NCBI RefSeq assembly: GCF_947172395.1
Contig: NC_069102.1
Coordinates: 8,214,442-8,278,441 of the forward strand
From: Bicyclus anynana
Lineage: Eukaryota; Arthropoda; Insecta; Lepidoptera; Nymphalidae
Direction: 5' to 3'
Length of the DNA stretch: 64,000 nucleotides
Shown here piece after piece: positions 13,001-22,263 of this stretch (position 1 is the first letter of the stretch; every line of letters starts with the position of its first letter). The notes beneath the pieces are model-generated. The model searched no databases. It was not told the DNA's origin and saw nothing but the letters and a program-made list of their open reading frames with translations. The translations under genes and the position numbers were made by a program.

Positions 13001-16000
13001 TTAACATCTAAATGCTTTTTTTAGTTTCCTTGATTTTTTAAAATGTCATTTCTAGAAAACACTAATTCAATGTTCGTCGCCAATCCAACGCGCTTACGTT
13101 TATGTGCGCCTGTTTTTTTTATAATGTTACCTGTCTCTTCGCTTTTGTAAGCCTTAATAACAGATACAGCCTTAATTACCTATTCCCTTGATAATATGAT
13201 CAATAAATATGTGAATATAAGTGCCTTATTTTGATAAGGCCAGCCCTAAAATTTAAAACAATTCAAATAAGTATTATAATTAAAGGTATATACATTTCTT
13301 ACAGCCTGGGTGGCACAGCGTTTGCAAAGTTTTATAATATTAAAACTGTACATTACATATGCATATGTTGGAAATTATAATTATATTTAATTCGAGATTC
13401 TCATAACATAAGCAATGAGAGAACTAAAGACATATTATTATGATTATAATATCTAAATATATAATATCTAATATTATCAATGTATTTAATTGAAAATAGC
13501 AGAACAAAATACCATAGATTTTTGTAGCCATATAGCGAGTAGCATAGACGCAAGAAGCAAAACCAAAGTAAAAATAGAATATTATAATAAAAATCATTAG
13601 TAGGTGTGTTAATCACTAAACAAAACACGCCTCGCTCGTGTTTTGTTTAGTGATTAATATAATGACGTTTTTCTAATTGTAGGTTTTCGTTAATGGCCAT
13701 AATATACTTTTGAATTTGATACCCCTATATGTGATATTTAAAAAAAAAATATTCATCTCGTGTTTAGCGTCTCACGGTCGTCGTGTTGGATTTTTTATAA
13801 CTTCAACTATCTAAGAACACTTGGGTTATTGAGACAAATCTAACGATATCTTAATAACATAAATCCGTTCAGTGGTTTGAAAGATATGAGGTAATAAAGA
13901 ATATCACATACATACATACAAATGTCTTGTATGTACACGCTCGAATAACATAACCATTCTTACAGTCGGGTTAAAAGACAAGTTAGCTGTTAATTAGGTC
14001 TAACCTGCAAATAAGTGCTGCCTTCGTCGCGGTAGAGTCCGAAAGGCACGTCGTTGTCCACAAGATCTCTGAGTGTTACCCAGCCTGATGGAGACAGGTA
14101 CTGCGCACTGGTCACTGCACATATTGCATCTTCTACGTCTACAAAGAAAAAAGATTTATTTATTTCCCTTTCTATAACAAACACATCTTTTTAACGTGAA
14201 AATTGAACGAATTTCAAAAACGTATTTCAGTTATTTTGATTTTATCACAAAGCCAATTTTCATGAAAATTAAATGGGACCAATCTGGAAGTATACTCTTT
14301 CAAACAAAAATAGGATTTTCAAAATTGCTTAATAAATGACGAAGTTATAAGGTAACAAACATTAAAAAAGAAACACACAGACACTGGGAAAAACCCATGT
14401 TCAGCACACAAATATTTCCAGTTGTGGGGATCGAACCCACAGCCGTGGATGCAGAAAGCAGAATCACTGCCCACTGCGCCACGAGGCCGTCAAATTATTC
14501 TAGTTATTGCGTAATGTCTAGACTTTTTCTCCGTTTACAAGAACTTGGGAATTTGAGAATTCGGTAATTTTTGTTGAGAGTGAGTTGTGGTTTGTTAATT
14601 TGGAATATTTACCGGTGAAAACAATTTCTTTGGAAGGGTAAATAATCTGCCCCTTGAGAGGCAGAAACACGAAAGGTATCTGCGGCTTCGTCGCTCCTCG
14701 ACCGAAACTTGCCATCGGACATTCTGAAAGAAAAGTAATATCTGAATAAATTCATTATTACGGTAAATTTAGAGCTGTTATTATTAAAAAAAAACATATA
14801 ATCCTACCGACTGCGCCATTTATTTATTTATATTTTGAAATTTCAATGATAATTATTGTGAAAGAGTAATTGCTGTGTTTTTAGCCGGGTCTTCGCAGAA
14901 GGAACTACATTACTTATTTACTTTTTTTTTTGTCGTATGCTATTGTTGACGGTTGACAAATAAGAACAAAAAAGTGAATATGCCATCTAACTGATGGTAG
15001 AGTTACTAACTAACCTAAGTTATAAACAGACAATTTTGACGTGAGATATTCAAAAGTGCTTGTCAACTTGAAGACTGCACCGTCATAAAATCGGTGCAAT
15101 CATGGTGCAATCGAAATCAAGTGCTAATTTTCTCGATGAATAAAAACCGACTCACTCTGTTAAATCATTGCAAGAAATATATTAAATAACACTTAAACTA
15201 AGAAATTATGACCAAATTACGTCACAGTACACTTTCTAGACAAAATCTGCGTAATATTAAAATGCGACAACAATTTCAAGCATTATTCTTCGGGCGTACA
15301 GTTTAAGAGTCAAGACCGTAGAAAGAAAGTTCTTGTGCAATTGTTGATCATTAATAAAACATGAGCCAGAATAATAATTATATGTTACATTTGCCACGAG
15401 GTTGACATCACAATGTGGGGGTCACGAATCCTGAACTCGATTCATTTTGTATTACAAGGATGACTGTATGGCAATTGACAAAAGTCATTAATGACTATTC
15501 ATTTGCATACCTCATGTAGACCAGGCCTTGTGAGATATTGAATGTACATAATTCGAGAACCGCATTCTGTTTACAGTTTTGAACTCAGAAAAGCATGCAG
15601 ATTACGATTCTGCATGTTGTCAGGACGTTTGTTAGTCCATTCTTTTGTTTATACACTACTCCCTTTGGTGTCTAGAATATAGACTGAACAAATGGTTTGT
15701 ATCAGTTTTATTGCTAGTTTCGTTAATAATATAATCCAATTTTCTATCCTATCGCCCCACTGACGCAAATATTATAGCGATATGTATTATCGTTATAATA
15801 TTATAGCTATATGTATTATTGCTGTAATATTTTCGTCAATTCGTTCAAATATTATAGTGATTTGTATTATCGCTATAATATTTGCGTCAATTCGTTCAAG
15901 TATTATAGCGATATATTATTGGTATATTATTTGCGTCAATTCGTTTATAGCGATTTTTATTATCGCTATAATATTTGCGTCAATTCGTTCAAATACTCGT

Positions 16001-19000
16001 ATTATAGCGATTTGTATTATCGCTATAATATTTGCGTCAATTCGTTCAAATACTCGTATTATAGCGATTTGTATTATCGCTATAATATTTGCGTCAATTC
16101 GTTCAAATACTCGTATTATAGCGATTTGTATTATCGCTATAATATTTGCGTCAATTCGTTCAAATACTCGTATTATAGCGATTTGTATTATCGCTATAAT
16201 ATTTGCGTCAATTCGTTCAAATACTCGTATTATAGCGATTTGTATTATCGCTATAATATTTGCGTCAATTCGTTCAAATACTCGTATTATAGCGATTTGT
16301 ATTATCGCTATAATATTTGCGTCAATTCGTTCAAATACTCGTATTATAGCGATTTGTATTATCGCTATAATATTTGCGTCAATTCGTTCAAATACTCGTA
16401 TTATAGCGATTTGTATTATCGCTATAATATTTGCGTCAATTCGTTCAAATACTCGTATTATAGCGATTTGTATTATCGCTATAATATTTGCGTCAATTCG
16501 TTCAAATACTCGTATTATAGCGATTTGTATTATCGCTATAATATTTGCGTCAATTCGTTCAAATACTCGTATTATAGCGATTTGTATTATCGCTATAATA
16601 TTTGCGTCAATTCGTTCAAATACTCGTATTATAGCGATTTGTATTATCGCTATAATATTTGCGTCAATTCGTTCAAATACTCGTATTATAGCGATTTGTA
16701 TTATCGCTATAATATTTGCGTCAATTCGTTCAAATACTCGTATTATAGCGATTTGTATTATCGCTATAATATTTGTGACAGTTCGTTCAAATATTATAGC
16801 GATATGTAATATTATAAACAATACGCCCGAAGAATAATGGTTGAATTTGTCGCATTTTAATATTACGCAGATTTGGTCTAGAAAGTGTACTGTGACGTAA
16901 TTTGGTCATAATTTCTTAAGTATTATTTAATATTTTTCTTGCAATTATTTATCAGGGTGAGTCGGTTTTTAATTATCGAGAAAATTAGCACTTGATTTCG
17001 ATTGCACCATGATTGCACCTGATGCTATGATATGTAATATCGCTATGATATTTGCACCAGGCAGATCAAAGCCCTTGGCGCCGAAATATTTGCTAGTAGG
17101 CTATGTTACCGGCAATGTGTAAAATTCAGGTATTCTATTAAATACCTAGGCAATGTAGGTACTGCGTGCGTTCTGGCAATGTATGAAATATTGTAAAAAA
17201 AATTTTATTAGGTAACTGGCTCTAACATAGCAAACGTTTTTTCAAGCCTTAAATTTTTAAATATGGCTACGCTAGAATACTCGTTCCGTCGCCCCTTCAT
17301 CCACCTTCACCTTTTCGACCTTCATTCAGGCCCTCCTTCACACACAACGTCGAAAGAGTCAGTTGAGATTGTGCAGCATTGCTAGAACCAGCTTATGACT
17401 AAGGGCTCCGTTTGTATTCGTAACTAGTCCGGCACATTCCGATGTTGTATCAGGTGAGTTTTAGCTGTGTTTCATAATAAATAAATAAATGACCGGGATC
17501 GCGAACGCCGCACAATTATTTCGCCTCGCGAAGGATAGAGACGAGTTCAAGAAACTGACTGCCAACCTTCGCTAGTCGGAGAGGCACCCTAAGAAGAAGA
17601 AGAAATAAATGAATATAACACACTGCGAGAGGTCTCGAGTCGTATAGGTATTTGGAGGAAATAGGAAATCCAGCACCAACCGTCAATATTATTGACACAA
17701 ATCCTGCGATCTTCCCTGAAAGCTGGTGTTTCCTTCCTGCACTGGCACAGGCAGCCGTCTCCCATTGCAGCCAGAGCAGTCCCGTGTGACACCTCCATAC
17801 ACCGAGTCAGGCCACAGTCAGTTCCTGCAAAAGATACGATATTAATTCCCTAAAATTAATGAACTTTAGAGAGACGTGATAGCCCAGTGGACATAACCTG
17901 TGCCTTCGATTCGGCTTGCACCACCTTGAACTTTTCAGTTGTAATGTGCACTTTAAGAAATTAAATATCACGTGTCTCAAACAGTGAAGGAAAAACATCG
18001 TGAGGTAACCTGCATCCCTGAGAATTTTCTTTATTCTCTACGTGTGTGAAGTCTGCTAGACAGCATTGTCAAGCGTTGTGGACTAATTCTTAACCCCTCT
18101 CTTTTGTGAGGAGATTCGTGCTCAACAGTGAACCGAATATGGGTTCTTAATGATTATTAATGAACTTTTGAGTACCTATCTCTAATTCACTCATTCAGTT
18201 GGTTCAGTGGTTATACGGTTGTGTTGCTATAACTCTTGCGGATGTATTCTGGGCTATCAGTATCAACCTGCCCTTTAGCAATGAGGTGGCTAAATACCGA
18301 ACCGAAAGAAATAGAAGAGAGGAAGTTGAAACCTGAGAGCCTTACAAACATAGGTACCTCACTGATAATTCTAAGGTATCTACATATAACCGAAAATATA
18401 ACGTAGGTAGGTACTCCTTTTTATTAAAAAAATATCTGGATAAGTTTCATGATACCTACCTATATGTTATATTATAGTTGTATCCATTATTACTATTGGG
18501 AGTTTGTTAAATAATATTGCCTTTGAAGAAACTTTGAAATTCATAATATTTATAATAAGTGAAACATAATACTTGTACCACAGAAAACATATTATGTACC
18601 TTCATTGAATTACTATGTACTAAGTAAAATTACTATGTACTATGTATGTATGTGTACCTTGTACTTAATTATTATAAATTTTAAAGGGTGAGTAGTTTTG
18701 AATATAAATTTAATATCTACTTAAAAAAACTTAAAGTAATATGTAATAATAAAAAGTTCAGTACTGAAATCAAATCAAATCTGTAATGTAATTAAATAAA
18801 GAAGAACCAATGTAATCAAATCAAATTAGTATTAATAGAAGAACCACTTTACGAGCTAATTAAAAAAATATAAAGGCAAGTATTAAGAAAAGGAACACGC
18901 CTTAACATTCGATGAAAAAGCCTTATTTTCAAACCTGTGTTTCCATATTTAAAAGTAAAAAAATTAAAATCTTCACTCACCTACTAGAGAAAATAGATCA

Positions 19001-19098
19001 CCATTAGCAAATCTTGTTATATTAGCTAACGCCATCTCTCCGCTCACTTTAGAATTACTTGCAAAAGCTGCCATCACAAGGATTACTACTAGCGCCAT
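1678..19098 (-). CDS. sha: shavenoid-like single-pass membrane protein, nine coding exons
   Basis: Join (minus strand): 19098-18981, 17824-17681, 14723-14613, 14138-14005, 6552-6408, 5543-5275, 4983-4855, 4368-4084, 4005-1678. Every internal intron starts GT and ends AG, phases agree at each junction, and the total is 3663 nt, giving 1220 aa plus stop. Residues 1-20 are a hydrophobic signal peptide. Residues 40-89 are cysteine-rich (C43, C48, C64, C66, C68, C82, C89). A single membrane span lies at about 246-269, followed by a basic KQKQRRK stop-transfer stretch. The cytoplasmic tail of about 950 residues is Ser/Arg/Lys-rich and low complexity, with polyproline runs. This layout, and the ANGDLF and CVNNIDECP motifs, match my memory of Drosophila Shavenoid/Kojak, an actin-associated protein promoting hair and bristle outgrowth in epidermal cells. 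The exon model is strong. The orthology is recognition from memory, and another insect-specific type I membrane protein is the alternative. Confidence 0.72.
4084..4368 (-). CDS. sha: sha-like coding exon 8
   Basis: A 95-codon cytoplasmic exon, phase 0 at both ends. Acceptor CAGTTTCAG, donor AAG|GTAAGC. Contains Arg/Ser-rich sequence and the short proline run PPPPEGEP, a plausible binding site for EVH1 or SH3 domains (inference). Confidence 0.88.
4482..4620. repeat. imperfect foldback in intron 7
   Basis: GTTTGTGAAGTTGGCTGCGG at about 4491 is mirrored imperfectly by GCTAACTTCACAAACAC ending near 4613, around a GC-rich centre. Possibly an old MITE. Confidence 0.45.
4855..4983 (-). CDS. sha: sha-like coding exon 7
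   Basis: A 43-codon cytoplasmic exon, phase 0 at both ends. Acceptor TGTTTCAG, donor AAG|GTAATA. Acidic and Ser/Thr-rich (SDVSEHTEDTFDSSS). Being phase-neutral, it could be skipped without shifting the frame. Confidence 0.82.
5275..5543 (-). CDS. sha: sha-like coding exon 6 (transmembrane span)
   Basis: Acceptor ATTTTAG, donor ATG|GTAAGT. Encodes juxtamembrane Ser/Thr-rich sequence, the single membrane span (SLAIGVCVLMIVFVYAAGII) and the basic KQKQRRKSK cytoplasmic flank. A second AG seven bases downstream would break the frame, so the first one was used. Confidence 0.9.
5602..5806 (+). repeat. dispersed repeat family A ('actagctgacgccgcg')
   Basis: Full-length copy in intron 5, from ACTAGCTAACGCC to TATAATATTAGCATAGAT. 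Shares its body (CTATCTAACAATGAAAGAA) with copies at 22264, 53954, 42879 and 62693. A very common lepidopteran repeat; I cannot assign its class. Confidence 0.75.
6220..6392 (+). repeat. tRNA-derived SINE family C, 5' part
   Basis: Pol III A box (TGGCGCAGTGG) and B-like box (GGTTCGTTCCC) in a tRNA-like head that starts GACGGCCTCCG. The body is short and diverges before the usual family C tail. Confidence 0.75.
6408..6552 (-). CDS. sha: sha-like coding exon 5
   Basis: Acceptor TTTTGAACAG, donor G|GTAATG. Encodes WRGSPSLHSRLEGR to RQTLL with two further cysteines, still extracellular. It is isolated between transposon fragments but is intact in frame. Confidence 0.8.
6721..7030 (+). pseudogene. 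RTE-like reverse transcriptase 3' fragment
   Basis: Translates to the C-terminal end of an RTE-clade reverse transcriptase (RNEEIRRRNKVT, MVRRADGRWGPKVLEW, GRPPTRW). An in-frame TGA replaces a Trp codon in LKWQ. 5' truncated and dead. Subfamily with WMLAARDRCAW at the end. Confidence 0.8.
7161..7668 (+). pseudogene. RTE-like reverse transcriptase 3' fragment with TSD
   Basis: Encodes FEQCVLPVMTYGSETWSL to QWTSIG, interrupted by TGA at the same Trp codon as the copy at 6721. Ends in GAT repeats. GTCCGGTGT at 7152-7160 recurs at 7669-7677 and marks a target-site duplication. Confidence 0.85.
8023..8206 (+). repeat. SINE family E, 3' half
   Basis: Contains AATTCTCTGCGTGTGTGAAG and GAGCTCAGCAGT, ending in GAT repeats. 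Lacks the tRNA-like head present in the copy at 17873. Confidence 0.7.
8336..8404. repeat. CATAC-type low-complexity repeat
   Basis: Runs of CCATACCATAC-like words followed by degenerate CTATACTATACCC. Confidence 0.6.
8735..9000 (+). repeat. dispersed repeat family F
   Basis: Contains CTAGAATGGCAGAGAATG and CACTCAAGTCACTCTCCCCGC. Matches inverted copies at 21833-22150 and 44584-44960. No ORF; could be an LTR or a non-autonomous element. Confidence 0.6.
9010..10740. other. intron 4 sequence, no gene seen
   Basis: AT-rich, no coding signal. A GC-richer spot at about 9495-9545 has an imperfect hairpin (CCGACGAC ... GTCGTCGG). No repeat family shared with the rest of the window was recognised. 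Confidence 0.4.
10762..11109. mobile_element. foldback MITE (family N) carrying a SINE insertion
   Basis: Left arm 10762-10850 and right arm 11048-11109 are inverted (AATGGAATTCATAGAC against GTCTATGAATTCCACT). The loop is interrupted by a family E SINE. The uninterrupted relative lies at 52571-52735. Confidence 0.75.
10858..11030 (+). repeat. SINE family E, 3' half, nested in MITE N
   Basis: Typical family E body (GGTGAAGGAACATCGTGAGG to GCCGAATATGG). It interrupts the inverted repeat of MITE N, so it is the younger insertion. Confidence 0.75.
11158..11275 (+). repeat. repeat family L fragment
   Basis: Contains CAGTCTTTCCCGACTAGTTG and GGGAATGGGAATATTGG, also found at 59910 (plus) and 55083 (minus). 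At 59910 it is preceded by a tRNA-like GGTTCGATCC, so this is probably a SINE body. Confidence 0.6.
11700..11853 (+). repeat. dispersed repeat family B, partial
   Basis: Contains GGATTTTTCCGG, AGTAGCC and TTTCATACAAAACGGTTCAG, typical of the family B body at 31768 and 40431. Confidence 0.55.
11866..12219. repeat. head-to-head pair of family C SINEs
   Basis: 11866-12000 is the 3' half of a family C SINE on the minus strand. It runs directly into about 12000-12219, the same family on the plus strand. The junction is a palindrome (CTACACGACATCGTGTAG). Confidence 0.8.
12220..13608. other. intron 4 sequence, no gene seen
   Basis: 12290-12500 is noticeably GC-richer than its surroundings and matches no repeat in the window. 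The rest is AT-rich without recognisable content. Confidence 0.35.
13609..13657. repeat. perfect 21-bp hairpin
   Basis: Arms 13609-13629 and 13637-13657 are exact reverse complements around a 7-nt loop (CCTCGCT). Confidence 0.95.
14005..14138 (-). CDS. sha: sha-like coding exon 4
   Basis: Acceptor TTCTTTGTAG, donor CAG|GTTAGA. Encodes DVEDAICAV to STYLQ in the extracellular part and ends in phase 0. It is followed by the largest intron (7.4 kb, 6553-14004), which holds most of the gene's transposon insertions. Confidence 0.85.
14365..14492 (-). repeat. tRNA-derived SINE family D
   Basis: On the minus strand it has GGCGCAGTGGGCAGTGATTC and the B box GGTTCGATCCC, starting near GACGGCCTCGTG. 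A sister copy is at 48236-48368. Sits in intron 3. Confidence 0.75.
14613..14723 (-). CDS. sha: sha-like coding exon 3
   Basis: Acceptor TTTCTTTCAG, donor G|GTAAAT. Encodes an extracellular segment beginning CPMASFGRG and ending EIVFT. Phase 1 at both ends. Confidence 0.85.
15093..17019. mobile_element. TIR element with internal satellite array, in intron 2
   Basis: Left TIR 15093-15298 and right TIR 16822-17019 are inverted copies with small indels (for example GGTGCAATCATGGTGCAATC at the outer left end). Between them are about 465 bp of noncoding DNA and the 57-bp tandem array. No transposase ORF, so non-autonomous. No clear target-site duplication was seen at these boundaries. Confidence 0.8.
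15765..16808. repeat. tandem satellite: 13 identical 57-bp units plus degenerate edges
   Basis: Identical 57-bp units run from 16001 to 16741 (13 x 57 = 741 bp). A variant unit follows from 16742, and shorter degenerate units lacking the ACTCGT segment fill 15765-16000. Each unit contains an inverted repeat (ATTATAGCGAT ... ATCGCTATAAT, 7-nt loop). Because 57 is divisible by 3, long ORFs appear in three frames; they are not evidence of protein. Confidence 0.95.
17380..17486 (+). repeat. repeat family M copy
   Basis: Contains AACCAGCTTATGACTAAGGG and GTGAGTTTTAGCTGTGTTTC, matching the loop and one arm of the foldback at 54886-55082. Another partial copy is at 56464-56535. Confidence 0.6.
17681..17824 (-). 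CDS. sha: sha-like coding exon 2 (Cys-rich extracellular)
   Basis: Acceptor is TTTTGCAG. It encodes seven closely spaced cysteines, including CLCQC, which suggests a disulfide-bonded extracellular module. The donor G|GTTGGT is weak, but it gives the only phase that joins exon 3 and produces the IDECP motif. Confidence 0.82.
17873..18155 (+). repeat. tRNA-derived SINE family E, near full length
   Basis: Begins GTGATAGCCCAGTGG (A-box-like head) and continues through CTTTTCAGTTGTAATGTGC to GTGAACCGAATATGGG. In intron 1, just upstream of exon 2. Confidence 0.75.
18156..18970. other. intron 1 sequence, no gene seen
   Basis: Very AT-rich, with short direct repeats such as TTACTATGTACTA near 18610-18640. 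Nothing else recognised. Confidence 0.4.
18981..19098 (-). CDS. sha: sha-like coding exon 1 (signal peptide)
   Basis: Encodes the start Met, a hydrophobic stretch typical of a signal peptide (MALVVILVMAAFA) and the beginning of the mature chain. It ends on a consensus donor (G|GTGAGTG) after one base of a Gly codon. This ATG was chosen because it directly precedes the signal sequence; the reading frame stays open for some distance upstream, so a slightly longer N terminus cannot be excluded. Confidence 0.85.
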
Positions 19099-19318
19099 CT
19101 TTGGTCGATCTTGTGTTTTACGTAGACAATGAGCTTTCACGTTATTTTGCCATCGTCAGCCAGCTGTCGCCATTTTCTTTTGCAATTTCAGTTAAAGCTC
19201 GTGCTATTTAGAAGCTTTGGTAAGCTTTTGGGTTTTGAAGACATTGTTGTTTACGAAGATGTAATTTACTACTTAATAACTCCGAAGGTATTCTATATGT
19301 AGTTAGGTGCAGCAAAGT
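19099..19318 (-). other. putative 5' UTR portion of sha-like exon 1
   Basis: Directly upstream of the start codon on the minus strand. A strong acceptor (ATTTTGTTTCAG) ends at 19319, so transcription probably starts further right and an intron lies in the 5' UTR. Inferred from the splice-site match only. Confidence 0.4.
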
Positions 19319-20097
19319 CTGAAACAAAATATTGTAATTTCTATAAAAAAGGTAACATTTGATTTATTGTTTATTCGTTTGACGAATAGGCTCCAATTTC
19401 AAAAACTCATTCACCAATGAAAACTATTATTAGTGAGTAACATAGGTAGGGTATGTATTTTTGTCTCAGTATTTCAAAGGGGACGGGTGCAGGGAACAAA
19501 GCAGGTAAAATCGCGAGGGTCTGCTAGTATAGGTGTAATTTATATGAAAGATTATTGTTAATCTTTGTAATTATGATTTCCTTTAACCAAATAGATAACA
19601 ATTAAATTGTTTTAATAATAAATAAAAACTAATTGCTATTTCCTACTTCTAATATCGGAGTTTAAAATTGGCAGTTGTTTTAATAATAGCTGTTGCCCAC
19701 TCGCGAGTGAAAACGTTATGCTGCTTTCGAATTTGTAATATTTTATTAATTATACATGCGATTTTCATACACTTAATTCATCCAAAATATATATACCTAC
19801 ATACAATGATAATTTTATACTATAGATATATACGTCCCTAGAAAATCACTGCAAAAAGTGATCTGAATAATAGGCTACAACACTGGGCGCACACATGCAT
19901 GTTTTTATTTCCATTATATATTTATTTTGTTTTTATTTCCATTATATATTTATGTATATATAGTTTTTGCACTTCCTGAACACACAACTCGACATTGTAG
20001 ACGATATTTAGGTATTATTTGTTTAAATAACGTTCGTTATTCTCATTAGCGTCTCATTTTTCATGCACTAATAACACATAATTATGATGACACAAAA

Positions 20098-20298
20098 GCC
20101 GATGGATTTTGGGGTCCCAAGGTGCTGGAATGGCGACCCCGCACCGGAAAGCGCAGTGTTGGTCGACCCCCCACTAGGTGGACCGAGGATAGCAAGCGGC
20201 TTGCAGGGAGCCGCTGGATGCTGGCGGCTCGAGATCGTTGTGCTTGGAGGTCCATGCATGAGGCCTATGTCCAGCAGTGGACGTCTGTCGGCTGATAC
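20098..20298 (+). pseudogene. RTE-like reverse transcriptase 3' fragment
   Basis: Encodes WGPKVLEWRPRTGKRSVGRP to the terminal QQWTSVG. Same subfamily as the copy at 6721 (WMLAARD). Strongly 5' truncated. Confidence 0.8.
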
Positions 20299-20394
20299 GG
20301 TAAGTATAGTATACAGTCATACAAATATGTTTTCTGTGATATTACTATAACTACCACTATTTTGAGTGTCAAGAACTGATACCCACTATCCCTA

Positions 20395-20480
20395 ACGAAT
20401 AGGTAGTCTAGGAGAAGGCACTTCCACAGCTGAGCAGCCAGGTATCGAACCAACGACCTTTAAAACCGACCCTTCAAACG
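20395..20480 (-). repeat. tRNA-like SINE fragment, separate family
   Basis: On the minus strand, GGTTCGATACCTGGCTGCTC resembles a B box. Only one copy was recognised here. Confidence 0.35.
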
Positions 20481-20803
20481 AGTTATTGAAGCGTACAAAC
20501 ACGGGACATTTACAATATTAAGCCGTTAGTTCCGCTAGAAATGTTAGATAGACGTTAAGAAATTATTATACGTCATGTAAATAATTTTCCTACTGTGTTT
20601 GCAATGCCGATAACCTACGGCTATAAAGTGTTAATAGATTTAAGGGCCCATACATTAACCTTTACCTTCGTATTCAAATATTCACTTGTATCTGTCAAGC
20701 GGTATGCTTTGTTGGCTTGTTATATTGTTTTATGCGCCGTTATCAATGATTTACTACTATTAGATATGTCACTAGCGCGTCGTAACTGAGGCGAACAAAA
20801 TTA

Positions 20804-21304
20804 GGGATGATGACAGTCTTTTAAATTGTATATAAATTAAGAGTATACTAATAGTAAAGCAATTTTGTAATGTAATTTGTAAGTAACAGGGTATCTGCGA
20901 TCATTACTTACGGAGCTACAGGGATTTAAAGGGTCAGATTTGCAGCGTTGCCGCGGATCCCTCTAATACGCCCCATACAAAATGGTTAGAATTAATGACG
21001 TCGTAGGTACATAATGATCGTTAGATTTGTATGGGCGATCAAACAAAATTACTAATATCTTTGTTATTTGTGCGTTTATTTTTATAGTTCAATTATTTAA
21101 AAAATCACATTTAATGTATGGAAGCTAAAACTGTATGAATTTCCATCTAATTACGATAAAATATTTTTAATAGATTTTGTAATATTATTTATTTTGCAAA
21201 TGTCCAGACAATCTTTGCCTTTTATGTATAAATTAGTTAACATTGACCTTATTTACTTGAATGTATCATGAAAATCAATATATTCAAACCTAGTCATCAT
21301 CCCC
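20804..21304 (+). mobile_element. MITE H, copy 1
   Basis: Ends are GGGATGATGAC and GTCATCATCCCC. A second copy, inverted, lies at 36637-37112 with high identity throughout. No ORF. The short TIR is compatible with a non-autonomous DNA transposon. Confidence 0.8.
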
Positions 21305-21832
21305 ATTATCTTAATTTCATTCAGAAGCATATTAAACAACGAAAGTTATTCAAATAATACCTAAATATTGTCCACATTGTCGAGTTGTATGTTGTATGAG
21401 GAACTGTAAAAACTTTTTATTCATAAATATAGTATACGTAATGGAAATAAACACAAAATTGTACATGTGTGTGCTTAATGTAGTTAACTAAATTCTGATC
21501 ACGTTTTACGATGACTTTGTATACATATCTATAGTGTAAAATATCGTTGACCATGATACATTATCATCATAAATTAGACATATCGATGGATGTCATCAAA
21601 GTTCGAAACAAAACAGAGATTAAGGAAATTGATTAGTTAATTATGCAGTGAACAGGTGATAATTTTCTTTTGTATTGACTCTATTTTGAACATATTGATT
21701 AATTTATGGGTGTGTTTTGAATAAAATAATGGTCTTGATTAGTAATTTTAGATTTTTTGAAGTTCCTTGTTGGTCCAGTGATTATGTGTGTTATCGCCGT
21801 TTAGTGTTGGAAATAGTAGTCTGTGACGAATA

Positions 21833-22150
21833 TGACGTCGCTCGATCTCGTGTTGGTTCAGTGTGCTCGTGGCGTTCGAGCCGTCCACATCTCTTGTTGT
21901 GTAATTATTTATGGGTTACTTGGAATAGGCGGGGAGAGTGACTTGAGTGGAAAAGGGGAGTGTTTGATATCATTAAAAGGCGCCTTTAACCCTACACACA
22001 TCGTTCGCAAGTACGTGACTCCACTCAAGGTCATTCTCTGCCATTCTAGGGTCTTATTTTGATTACAGTTTGATTTGTTAATTAAGTTATCCTGACAAGT
22101 GTTGTGAATCATAACCTTTGTTCGACATTAGTTTTCTAATATTTGTAATC
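21833..22150 (-). repeat. dispersed repeat family F, copy 2
   Basis: Inverted relative of 8735-9000, with AGAGTGACTTGAGTGGAAAA and CATTCTCTGCCATTCTAGGG. Confidence 0.7.
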
Positions 22151-22263
22151 ACCTTTGAGTCCTATAATATGTGGTTTTGAATTACGAGCGGGTTGGGTTA
22201 TTCCGGGTTTGAGTCCTGCGTTATTATGCGGCTGTTATTATGAAATATTGAGAATTATATTTT

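Larger units (their letters stand above)
19887..21474. mobile_element. composite nest bounded by about 150-bp inverted ends
   Basis: 19887-20041 is mirrored by 21333-21474 (shared CAACTCGACA and TATTTAGGTATTATTTG words, inverted). Inside lie an RTE fragment, a SINE-like piece and MITE H. The left end contains a 27-bp tandem duplication at 19900-19953. Confidence 0.6.

Noticed and set aside
15782..16837. ORFs of 300-351 codons on both strands, rich in Ile and in repeats
   Set aside because: They arise from a 57-bp satellite whose unit length is divisible by three; several frames stay open at once and there is no non-repeat domain.
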